From: Aphrocallistes beatrix | Taxonomy: Eukaryota; Porifera; Hexactinellida; Sceptrulophora; Aphrocallistidae | Length of the DNA stretch: 64,000 nt | Direction of reading: 5' to 3' | Assembly: GCA_963281255.1 (NCBI GenBank) | Contig: OY725506.1 | Span: 1,593,001-1,657,000 of the forward strand | Part shown: piece after piece, positions 13,448 to 24,700 of the stretch | Position numbering within the stretch: the stretch's first letter is position 1 | How the letters are laid out: each line of letters begins with the position of its first letter | Notes under the pieces: model-generated | Database searches by the model: none | Seen by the model: the letters and a program-made list of their open reading frames with translations, nothing else | What the model was told of the DNA's origin: nothing | Made by a program: the position numbers and the translations under genes

Positions 13448-14728
13448 ATGGCATCAGCGGAAGTTAGAACTGATAAAGTAGCTAGAATGCCAGGTACAGA
13501 TATATTCGAAGAAACGACTTCTCTCATTCACAGGAAGTTTGGTCATCTAGTTGATAGCTTGAATAAGAGAAGAGATGAACTATTGTCCAAGCTAAGACGT
13601 TTTAAACTGGAATGGGAGAGAAAGACAGAAAAGCATTTCCTAACTATCCAGAAGTTAGAATCGATGAAAGCTGGCATTGAAGCCCTTTGTATTAAAGATA
13701 ACCAAATATCTCACGTCCATGATGCTACTCTAAAGCCTGTGTTGCAGGAGTTGAGCATCTTGAAGAGAAAGGTTGAGCAGCCAAATATACTCCTTATTTG
13801 TGACACTCAACAGATAATGGCATTAATTGACGAACTTGGAAAATTCCAAGTTACAGACCCTGAGAAATGTTCTATCACTGATCTTCAAGGGGATAAACCT
13901 GACATTCCTGTCCCTCCAGCTGTTGCTGCCCTCAATGCGTACAAAGGTAGGAACAAGCCAACCGTGAGTATCGAGATTCCACATAATTTTCCTAGAAATA
14001 AACCTCAGGTCAGGAAACTGTTCTTTAGCCGGGCCTCTCAGTCCATATTCGTCGTGTCCGACTCGGAGCATGTCGTACTTGTTTTTACGGTGGAAGGGAG
14101 ATTCGTGACTGAGTTTGGAAGAAGAGTTCTTCAGCGTCCTTGTGGAATCTTTGCTGAGGAAAATCTTTCTTTTGTTATAGATGAAAAATTGGGTATGATT
14201 TATAGATTTATAACAGATAAAGATATACCTCTGAAGAAAATTGCTCCAAATAATTTTGTTCCAAAAGGAATCGACGGAGATACCAAACAATGCCTCTACA
14301 TAATAGACTCTGTCAATAACAACATATGCGTATATGACTTTTCACTGAATTGGATCAGAGACATCAATATCTCTAACAGCATAGAGCATCCGCTAGAAAT
14401 ACAATTGTGCAATGATGCCGTCTTTCTTCTAAGCGCAGATACAGGCGACTATTGCATACATGTTTTCAGTAATGACGGTCAAAAATTGCACTCTCTCATT
14501 TCTCGCGATTGTTTGCAGGATATCGGCGCTCCCAGACACTTTTCTATTGATTCATTCGGCAATTTCATTTTGACTGAATCAATGGACTCGCGAATTAAAG
14601 TGTTTTCATATGGAGGAGATTTTTGCTGTGCTATTGGAGAAAAGAGTGGAGCAACCCCTCAAGCTGTGTGTATTGCGAATGATCGTGTTGTCTCAGCTAC
14701 ACCAAGTGGGAGCATCTGCTTGTACTAG
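13448..14728 (+). CDS. coiled-coil plus NHL-like beta-propeller protein
   Basis: Single-exon frame of 426 residues from the ATG at 13448. Residues about 20-140 form a charged helical/coiled-coil region. Residues about 170-426 contain repeated blade-like segments, for example VVSDSEHVVLVFTVEGRFVT, then IYRF, LYIIDSVNNNICVYDFSLNW, CIHVFSNDGQKL and ILTESMDSRIKVFSYGGDF. This is the NHL/TRIM-type six-bladed propeller pattern. In that family the arrangement is RING/B-box, coiled coil, NHL; no cysteine/histidine zinc module precedes the coiled coil here, so it looks like a TRIM-NHL derivative without E3 ligase modules. The propeller probably binds protein or RNA, but the ligand cannot be inferred. 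A related propeller-only protein lies at 53583-54527. Family call is firm at the propeller level, function unknown. Confidence 0.85.
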   Translation: MASAEVRTDKVARMPGTDIFEETTSLIHRKFGHLVDSLNKRRDELLSKLRRFKLEWERKTEKHFLTIQKLESMKAGIEALCIKDNQISHVHDATLKPVLQELSILKRKVEQPNILLICDTQQIMALIDELGKFQVTDPEKCSITDLQGDKPDIPVPPAVAALNAYKGRNKPTVSIEIPHNFPRNKPQVRKLFFSRASQSIFVVSDSEHVVLVFTVEGRFVTEFGRRVLQRPCGIFAEENLSFVIDEKLGMIYRFITDKDIPLKKIAPNNFVPKGIDGDTKQCLYIIDSVNNNICVYDFSLNWIRDINISNSIEHPLEIQLCNDAVFLLSADTGDYCIHVFSNDGQKLHSLISRDCLQDIGAPRHFSIDSFGNFILTESMDSRIKVFSYGGDFCCAIGEKSGATPQAVCIANDRVVSATPSGSICLY

Positions 14729-15494
14729 CATGCTTACTTAGCATAGAGAATAATTTCTATTTACATTGTTCTGTAAAAACCTGAGTTCATTTGTGAATTT
14801 CTTTTTGTAAAATTTTATATACCATTGCAGTTTGATTATAACTTGTTTGTAAATAATACTGTAGGTTGCATCGAATTGAGATTTAATCATCAGGGTTCTT
14901 CAACGACCGTTTGAAGTGATTGGCCCAAAACAACCTTTTTTCTATGCAATTGAAATGTCAAGTAGAACCGCTAAGCACACTGATAAAATATTTTTCTAAT
15001 CAAACAGTCCGTTCAAAGGTTGTCACCCAATGATCACACAGCACGGACGATATTTTCCCCTATATCGGCCTGTTGAAAGACCATAACTTCAAAACATAAG
15101 TGTTAAAGTTAAAGTTTAGATTTAATAATTGCAGAAAAAGTAGCATCATATACCCTGACGATACTACATTTTCGAGTTAAGACCTATGGATTATGAAATA
15201 GCCCTTGCCAAAAGCAGAAAAAAAGTTTTTAAACAAAATTTTTGTTGGTTGTCTTGAATATCTGAAAAACTACCAACAGTGTGGGCCATTGAATGTAGAT
15301 ATTGCAAAGGTGTATATGAGGAATTTTGCAAAATTATAATTAACGTTCAACAAAAATGCGGAATTTGTTTGAAAAGCAATAATAATTAGCTTTAACACAT
15401 CAATAATCAGACAAGTTAGCTCGAAAAATAGTCTTATCAAGGTATATGGCATTATTTTTTCTACAATTTTTACCACAAAAACTAAGGTCAAGTA
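14729..15494. other. gene-free stretch
   Basis: AT-rich 3' flank of the propeller gene. No supported gene or repeat seen. Confidence 0.5.
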
Positions 15495-16083
15495 CAGGGG
15501 TTCTTAAACTAGGGGGCGCGCCCCCCTAGGGGAGCGTAAGGATATTTTAAGGGGGGCGTAATACCGGATGAAAATGTAAAATGATCAATAATAGAATTGT
15601 ATCAGCTTTAGCAAATTAAGTCTTCTTCAAAGTGTGTTTTAGATTACTAATGACGAAGCCAAAAGTGAATTTCTGATGTCTCATACGACATCATGTTAAA
15701 TTATAACAACTTTAGATCAATTCATATGTATATAGTATTATAGACAATAGTTTTAGATTCCAATATCGATACCTTCCTATACCTAATGGCTAGTTGTGCT
15801 AAAAAGAGGAAATATTTGGATGACTACATCAAATATGGGTTTACTGTCATTAGTAATGCTATCTCTGACACACCCCAAAGAATTAAAAAACTACAGTTAC
15901 ATCCTTCACATTGATAGAGTTGTTTGATTTAAATAGATATTCCTAATTATATTAGAAAATAGAAAATAGGTGTGTTCTCCGAGTTTGGTAGTCTGAAAAA
16001 GTGTAGGTGTAGCCGCGTAGGGGGCGTGATAATTCACAGATTGGCCAAGGGGGGCATGGGGTCTAAAAGTTTAAGAACCCCTG
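15495..16083. mobile_element. hAT-type nonautonomous element with target duplication
   Basis: The ends read CAGGGGTTCTTAAAC and its exact inverse. Flanking octamers are GTCAAGTA (15487-15494) and GTCTAGTA (16084-16091), a 7/8 match expected of a hAT 8-bp target duplication. GC-rich subterminal regions include a near-perfect palindrome around CTAGGGGGCGCGCC. No transposase frame in the 589 bp. Confidence 0.88.
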
Positions 16084-16169
16084 GTCTAGTACTTATGTTA
16101 ATAAGCCCTGCATGGCAATTTAATGACTTAGGATATCTAGAAGTATTTGACATCGCAAATTTTAAATAA

Positions 16170-16900
16170 CAAGCACGCTTCGCTTGCTTGCGCTACGCGG
16201 CTTGCGGACACTGAGTCCGCAGAGTCACCCTGCGGGCGCTTGGAGTTACTCAATCTAGCCTATTTTGGGAATTTGTTTACTTTATATAAATATTGTAAAC
16301 AAAAGTTAACAAATAATTTCTCATATAGATCCGAAAATATAATATTCTAAATCTACACCCCTAAAACCCCCATGTCAACCGTTGGAAGCAAGTCTTTAGC
16401 CTATCTTTGTAATTTGTTTACTTTATGTATCTGATGTAAACAAAAGTAAACAAATAATTTATCATATCGATCTGAAAATATGATATTCGAAATCTACACC
16501 CCTAAAACCCCATGTCAACCGTTGGAAGCTAGTCTGCATATTTTTCAAAATTCGTCAAATGGTGTTAAAATATTTATATAAAGGTGTGAAAATATACACA
16601 AAAACTTTTTTATTGCTATACACTCTAATAAAATTGAAACATCTATATAAGTTATTGCATTGAAGTATTAATAACAATGACAGTCAATTGTAGTGGCTTA
16701 CAATGATTTCTACTGCGAGTGTGAAGCCATATAGATTGTATAGAAAAGGTGTTTTCCAATTTTTTTTGTAGAGGTGTGAAAATTCCGCATAGCTCTTCGA
16801 ACTTATCGCGTAGATTCATCATTTGACTGTCAATTGTCAATGTCAATTTTCGTATCTCTACGACTTGCCACTTCTTCAATCAATTCGGACAAACAAAAAA
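16170..16900 (+). repeat. unclassified structured repeat, copy 2
   Basis: Opens with a GC-rich head (ACAAGCACGCTTCGCTTGC, then CGGACACTGAGTCCGC and CACCCTGCGGGCGC) that can form several short hairpins. It continues into an AT-rich body in which about 140 bp are repeated in tandem (roughly 16262-16400 and 16401-16545, each with TGTAAACAAAAG and CTACACCCCTAAAACCCC). It closes at TTCTTCAATCAATTCGGAC near 16875. It matches copy 1 at 2283-2575 along its length and shares head and tail with 57095-57580. Confidence 0.65.
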
Positions 16901-17850
16901 ATCCTAGCGTTTTAATATATAAGATTCCAAGGAGAATTGCATTCAGAATCGGATGATCGGACATAGGGTACCAAAAAACTGTCTTCCGAAAGTTAGACTT
17001 GAACTTTTGATATGTTGTCGAGGATGCTTCTGACTAACTTCACTGATATTTTGGCCTTGTTTGAATTTTTTAAGTATTCGTCGATTTCTCTTAATGAAGA
17101 TTAATGAAGATACTGCATTACCTATCATGGACTATTATTCTAACTCTAAGATAATTAATAATTATTACAAAGTTTATTTCATCATTTCAGCTTAAACAGT
17201 AGGCTCGTATCTGCGGACAAAATTAAATGGATGATCCAGCAGATATCTTAAATCTCCATGAATAGACTCTTCTTCCAGGTTTAACACACATCTGCAAGTG
17301 GGTACTATGTTTAAATTAGTGTTGAAGCGAGGATTGTGATAGAATAAAGTGTATTATTTTATTGTATACACTACGTGCTGATTAGAGATTCGTTATGATT
17401 GTGGTCCTGCTCTCTCTATCTAAGTTATGGAGCTATTCGCTTGCAGACGGAAGAGTTGGTCATTATCAAAAACGGTGCCTGGTACGTGATACTGCAACAC
17501 ATGTCGGGAGCTGCATTACTAAAAACTAGTTGCAATGGATTCTATGTCTATTTTCTGTGTAGTGTGCCCCATGACTAGATCCACCTAACTAACACATGTA
17601 TTTGTGTATGTTAATTAGATGGTTACACAATGTTCTTTTCTAATCTGGTAAACACAAAAATGCAATTAGCCTGATGTTTTGGTTAATAAGGATTAACTCA
17701 CACATGGTGAAAGTTATCCATTTCTTAATTTGGGAAAATGTAACCATCCTGTTGAAACAGAGAAGACTCTCCATAGACTTAGATCTTTCAGTACAGGCTC
17801 TAACATCAACTTGTGATTCGAAATTGAATTGATTCTAGCTCATGGTGGAA
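16901..17850. other. gene-free stretch
   Basis: No supported gene or delimited repeat seen. Confidence 0.5.
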
Positions 17851-18082
17851 CTGTCACGGAGTAACTTGCCCCACGAAGTAAAGTGTCCCCAGGGGGCAAA
17901 TTACTTCGAAGTATGTTGCCCCTCTTTGAAGTTATTCCCTCCTCCCCTTTCATTATACCCAAACGAACTGAACTAGCCCCGGATACTTTACTTCGAAGGA
18001 AACTGCCCCCTTGCAAGGGGGGACACTTTACTGCGGGGAGACTAAATTGCAGAAAAAATACTGTCAAGTTACTTCGTGACAG
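17851..18082. mobile_element. MITE with TTACTTCG-rich interior
   Basis: Terminal inverted repeats CTGTCACGGAGTAACTTG and the inverse of CTGTCACGAAGTAACTTG (17/18 identical). If the element is taken to start at TGTCAC, the four bases GAAC flank both sides. The interior is built from alternating ACTTTACTTCG and GCCCC-type motifs, so overlapping long frames on both strands are artefacts of the repeats. Superfamily unclear. Confidence 0.7.
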
Positions 18083-18765
18083 AACAAAATCATTGGTGTC
18101 CAACCAATTCACGAAACCCCAGCCCAATGACAGTAGTATTTCTGAACTCGCCCGACGCAATGCAACTCTTCTGGGATTGCACGAGCACTAGATACTATTC
18201 TTCTGTCTTTTTTGAGAATTACTAGCTTCTATCGTGAATAATTTCTTGTCCGAAAAGAGAATGCTGTTTATATGCATAGTATCCCATGAACAAACAGCCT
18301 CTTGCTCTTAACCAGTCTCTTTCCCTTGATCTTGCCAGGAAGGAAGTGCACTTTCTTCCTTTATTTCGCACCTCTGGAGAATTCACAACGTCCAGTATTG
18401 GCCCTATCCTCAACACCCCAGTTTCCAGATAATCTAACCACAGCACACCCATAGGGCCGTAGCACTACCAATGATTTGTCTAAGGCTATTATCTTCTAAT
18501 AACCATAATACGATTGTCCAACATGGCCCTACCAACCATCATCCCGAGTCTACGCTCCTACCTCGCCTCCATATGCTATACAACATTGGAATTTTATGTA
18601 AGATTACTAGAATTTTGGCAATCGTTTTGGGTATCGAGCATTAAACCCGAATTAGCACTGGGGTGGGTTCTATTTATAGTAGACACCCCACATTGTATGG
18701 CTTCCAGGTCAAAATTCCTTGACTTTATCGGGCAATATTAATAATTATTAATAAAATTAGCAAGA
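18083..18765. other. 5' flank of coiled-coil gene
   Basis: No supported gene. AT-rich sequence immediately upstream of the ATG at 18766 presumably contains the promoter and 5' UTR. Confidence 0.4.
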
Positions 18766-21700
18766 ATGGAGCCTACATCGAGCGCGTTACAGATAGTCGC
18801 CCAGAGCGAGGAGCTCGAGAAGCTAACTAAGGAGCTGAGCAAGTGTAGAGCGGACAAAGAGTTCGTCTGGGGGCTTTGGAAAAAACTGCAGAAAACCAAT
18901 CCAGACCTGAACGCAGCGATTGAAATGGTAATGATACGCGAGAAGAACAACAATAAGCAGAAGCTAGAGCAGCTGCTGGCCTACAGCGAGGAGAAGGAGG
19001 GAGAGGTGGAGAGGATGGGGGAAGAGATGGAAGGACTGAGGGTAGAGCTGGTGGAGGAGAGGTCCCGCTATCAGGGGTTGGAAGCGGCTAACCAGGAGTT
19101 GGGGAGTGTGGTGGCTGCAACACAATCTGAGCTGAGAACGGCTAGAGACAGTGTGGTGGGGTATGAGGAGCTGAAGAGGGAGCACTCACTGCTGCAAAGG
19201 AAAGATGGAGATCGGGAGGAAACGATTTCACACCTACAGCAGCAGCTGTCTAACCAGGAGTGCACGTTCAAGAGCCAAGTAGGCCAGCTGTCTGACCGCA
19301 TACGAAACCTGGTACAAGAGAATATGCAGCTGTCAGACAGAGCAGTTGAGTGGGAGAATCGGGGTAGGGAGCTGCAGCACGAGCTGGAAGGGTTCGGAGA
19401 GCAGCTAGAGTCACTGGGTCTGGAGTGCGCCCGTGAGGTGGAGACGTCTCGGAGACTGGATGAACAGCTGACTGCTGCGCGTGAGGAGAGGCAGCAGAAG
19501 GCGTGCGATCTGGAGACACTGCAGATGGAGCATGGGAGGGTGAGGGGGGAGCTGATGAGGTGTCAGGAGGAGGCAGGCAGGCAGAGAGTGTGTATGGAGG
19601 AGAGACGGGCAGTGAATAGCAAGCTGCAGGCATCCTTAACTCTGAAGGACGACGAACTTAGCCAGACCCACGCTCTCAACCAGCGGCTGAATAATGGAAT
19701 TGATGAAAAAGATCGCGAAATTTCACAGCTAAAACAACACCTGAAAGGGAAGGATTCTCAGATAAAGCAACTAACCAGCCGTAGCTGTCACAACGCCTCC
19801 ACACAGACCTACCCCAGCCTTCTGTTCCAGGGCTCCGACCTCAGTCTAGCCGTGCTGGCGCAGCTGCTGGAGTCCAGGAGCTCAGAATTGGAGCAAATGA
19901 AGAAGTCGCACGACAGACGTCAGCAGCGGTACCGAGGCCTGCTGGCTGCTAACCAGCTCCTGAAGCAGCAGCTCAGCACCTACTCTCCCGACTCTGTCCC
20001 CTGCCAACGGCGCGAGGGGGAGGAGGAGCAGCGGTTCTTGAATCAGTTGACACCTTATCATGCTGACACGGATCTAGCAATTTCTTGTGACTCTTGCAAA
20101 GAGGTGAGTGGCTTACTTAATACATCCCTTCTCTTTCATTATCCCATTGAGAATCCCTCTGGTTTATGCTCTTTTCCTGAATTGCAAAGAAATACACTAA
20201 TTCTGCTTAATCCCATGGAATATAGCTTGGTTATTTTAAGGAGTAACGACTGACTTTATCCGCTTGTTTTCCATTCATTAGATAACAAAATAATTCCCTT
20301 AAATTTGTCCTGGCGTAATCGATCTAATTTTGCTGCTAACATTTTGTTGCTTCTAGCAGTATCTAAATTTCCGATAGGCAATTGTATGCCCAGCCTTCGA
20401 CATGTTTGATAATAAACTTCCAAGCCATATCGATCAAAGTTCAGTTGTATACTTACAAATGACTAGCTCGGTTCTAATCCATTAGCTCAGTCCTTATGTT
20501 GTCAGATCATTTGTGAAATCGGATATTCTTTATGAGGTTCGAGGAATTTTGTAGCAATACGAAAAAAGCAAGATCAAAGGTTAATTTAGGACACATCACC
20601 TTTCTTTTCCACCAAACAATTTCTCCTTATTTAAGCTGTCTATCATTCCTGCCATCAAGTGAAATCAGCAGATACCATCACTAGCTATTCCTATGCAGGA
20701 TCTAAGCATCTGCGGTACGCCCATAGGTCATTAGTTCAACCAAGATTCTCATTTTAGTACCACTATCCACGTTCAAACTATAAATTTACTCTGAAGTGCT
20801 GAGCAGGAGATGTGCTGAAAGGCTGAGTAGAAAGGGAGGGAGGAGGAGGAGTAGCTTTTATTGGGAGTTGAGTTCCACAGGTGTTCTAGACTTTTGCTTA
20901 AGATACGTTCAGTTGAACTAAGTAGCATTTGACAAATACGTAGTTATCAGTTGATTCATTAATAGTGTTTGATCATGACAACGTTTAGTGTTAATATAGA
21001 TCAGTAATTCTCAAAGTGAGCAGAAGGGATCCCCAGGGTGCGCTGGATTAAGCAAAAACACTTACGAAGATAGAATCTCAACGAATAATGGTATTCTTAA
21101 AAACTGATAAACAATTATTAAGGCGATAAATTAGCTGTTAATAAACTCTAATAAAAATAATGGCACTGTTAATGACTTCCGATAAGAATAATCTTGACCA
21201 GAAAGCATTAAGAATCCAATTATGAATATGTATCTGTGCGGAATTTTAGTACAGTTCCTATAGAGAGTTGCCCTTATGGCATGGACGGCGTTCTACGTCC
21301 ATCCGTCCATCTCATACGTGTGTTGTAAATACTTCCGTACGCGCGCTCTTGATTCAGATTTCAACCTCATATAGAGTTATGTCCGAAAACTAAGTTATGT
21401 AAGACTAGAAAACGTTGCCAATGACATCCTATTTTCTGCGCGCCAGTTCTTCAATCAATTCGGTCCTGTGTATGGAAATTCCCGAAATGTTTTTTCCTGT
21501 TTCTGTCCATTGGGGATCCCATGGGATTCTTATAGCCAACTGCCTTATCTACACTGAGGCGTGGCGATTACCAGTCATGACCAGTCAAAAAATTGATTAG
21601 GCGATTTATTTTATTTGTAGAATGGGACCGTGGATACATAGCTCTTTAGTTTCAAGCAAATAGGTTGTCTACTCTACTATTTGTATGCTATTTTGAAAGT

Positions 21701-24700
21701 AATCAATTTAGTATTAACAGAGGCTATCTCCTCTCTAACTCGGCAGTATTGTTCCAATAGAGTCAGTGTAATAAGGCGGAGCAGGTCTAGATCAATATCT
21801 GCCTTTTAAATATACAGTTGGATCAAATTTGTTTAATAGCCGAACTACTTGAGTTTGGTTGGACAGATAAAGATTAAACCTCCGCTATTCCTAGGTTAGT
21901 GGGTATGTGAGCCTGCTTGTTATTATCCATGCATGAACCGAAAGTGGGGTTGGAGAATCGCATCAGGGATTTTGCACTTTCCTCTTACCAGGGAGGAAAA
22001 GTGATGCCTCTCTCCGCCCTCGACCCGGCATTACCAAGTTCAGGGACTGGCTGGGTACAGTTAGTTATTATTGCTAGCTATGTTAGATAGCTAATACTTC
22101 ATAATCCTTATAATTCTGTGGAACTCCCAGCTCTACCCCTCTGATGAAACATTACATTTGGATGAAATATTTTATCATGAACTACTCAGGCTTACTAGTT
22201 TACATAGAGTGTATATCGAATTCTTTTAATATGATAGTGCCCTGCAAAACACATTTTGTTCTCCAGTTTGATGAATGGAATCAAGACATCATTGCCTCAT
22301 TTTCCCTCATGCTATTCATGATAGTACCCGCTACCATCACATAATTATGTAGATATTATGAAATTAATGAGTTTTATTGAAAATGTTACAAAAACATAAA
22401 AATCTCTATACAATGAATCTCAATCCCGCAAATTCTAAAATATATTATATACGAATTTCTTTATTTTTCCAAAATACTCCTGGTCGCCAATTTTACCAAG
22501 TCCAAAATATCAATGTTTTCATCGCATCCTAAGGCTTTCCTCAGAGAATTTATCGCCTGGCGAAGCTCTGCAGATGATAAATCAATGTCACTGCCATCGC
22601 TCTCTTCATTCCCTCTTGTTATGTCTGCTTGCTGTGAAGCCATTCAGTACGAAGGCAGATTTTGAATTCTAGTTGGGTATATTTGTCGTGTGCTCCAGAA
22701 TTGTACTTAAGTATCATTCTGTTTCACTCTCACTCCGACTTGAGATGTCATTTCTAGCCTGAGCCTACAATATAATTTTATGTTCACATCATATAGTACC
22801 AACAGGTGTCCAAATCTGATATTCTTAAAGCAGCGGTTGAGATACTGAGAAATATGTATCTCAAATTCCATTTGTCAATTCAAGTACATCTAATTTTATA
22901 TTCTGACTTAAATTGAAATGGTATCGTGACTTGTTCATTTCTTCGTATATACAGAATTAGTAATAATAATGATGAAGTTTTGATCCTGGACAAGTTCACA
23001 TCCCGGGGCTGGGGCTAGCTTCGACTAGACCCCCTAGTCAAAATATACCACTTAAACTACACGAGATTCACAGCTTGTATTTTACTTTTACTAAATGAAA
23101 TTATTTATTGTAGGCCTATTTCCCGGATGGGACAATAGCTCTCACTTCAATAATGAGGAGTTAGTGCAGTGCCATCTAAAAGCAACCTGAATCCCAGGAT
23201 GGGAGGAGGATGGGTCGATAAATTGCATAGAACTGAATTAAACAAAAACCCTCATACGTAGATCGATTACAAGATTTTTATTTTGCATAATTTTTACCAA
23301 TGACCCTAATTATTGATTGAATCAATTTAAAAAAAGTATTTAGATGCCATTCTTAGCCACAAAATATTTAGTTTGCCATGGGGGAATCCAAATATGCGGT
23401 TTAATTAAGCAAGTTGTCTTGGATAAATTAAGTTGGAATGATAGGTCCTTCTGGGTAACATTATACAGTGCGCTGGCCTCGATTTTCTAAAAAATGGGAG
23501 GTCAAGTAATATTATTTTCCATCGAACTGATTTCTCGCTGATAATACTTTTCAAAAGTTGGATCCAACACTATACTACGTGCAAGTGTGTAATTCCAATG
23601 TTCGGTGTTGTTGTGTAGTGCTGAGGAGATGGATGAGATGGTATCACTGTATTCGGTCCTAAATTTCATAACCAGAAGTTAGATGTAGGGATTTGAAACT
23701 GGATTAGTCTGGATGTTAGCAGCTGTGGGTAGGAATTTCTTCATTCAATGCTATTTCCTGTAGATTGGAGAGGAAATGAGGCCATCCCGCTACTCCTCAT
23801 ATTTCCAATGATGTGAACTGTAGTGCAGAATTGCAATATATGTGAAACTAGATGAGCGACTGAGTTGGTTCAATGGAATGGCTGGTTCGCATAGAGAAGG
23901 GATGAGTTCCTATATGTGTAAACTCAGAATTGGAGAATTTTGAAGAAAGCACTGGTCATCTAGTTCGTGTTTGTTAGAATGCACTCTGGTGATATGATGT
24001 TATCAATTCTTGCAGTTGACTGTGAGTTGAGGAGTTTTAATTAGAACGATATCCCTTAAGCTGATGGCTCAGGGAAGAGAAGTTGCGTGTGTTCGTGAGG
24101 ATGAGTTAAGGTGCTGTATCTTTCTATGAAGACTTTTGTAGAGGGGTAGAGATCTCGCAATGCACTCGCGTTGAGTTAAATATGTGCAATTCTATAAATA
24201 AAGATTTCCTGACATGTGCCAGATCACACAGGATGTTTCAACACGATATTTGTTTCGCACCTCTTTTGATCAAAAGGTCTCTACTGGAGTTGGATTTTCC
24301 TTCTTTGAATACACTGGACCTTTTAGTCTGATAAATAGTATTGGCAATTAAAACATTCCTATTTGTTTCGAAACAGATTTCGGCACATGAGTTTCAAGAG
24401 AGTATTTACACTTATTTGGAATTATATTTATAAATATGCTATCTATTTCCATGTCTGTGTACCTACCACCCAAATTTAGCTTTAAATAAATCAAATTTCA
24501 AGACGAGGCTTATCTCAATGGGGAGCAGTACATAAATAGAACTACGTAGTAGGTGAAGTCCAAATCAATCGGGTAACATATCGATCTCTCAATGAATCTC
24601 AAGTTTGCACCATTCTAATTTCACTTCACTACCTGCTCTTGGTTATTTACAAAATCTATAATCATGAACTGCACTCAGTAGTCAGATCTCTTACTCCAGT

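Noticed and set aside
20104-20253. C-terminal extension of the coiled-coil frame
   Set aside because: Follows a strong GTGAGT donor and loses the coiled-coil composition; read-through into the intron.
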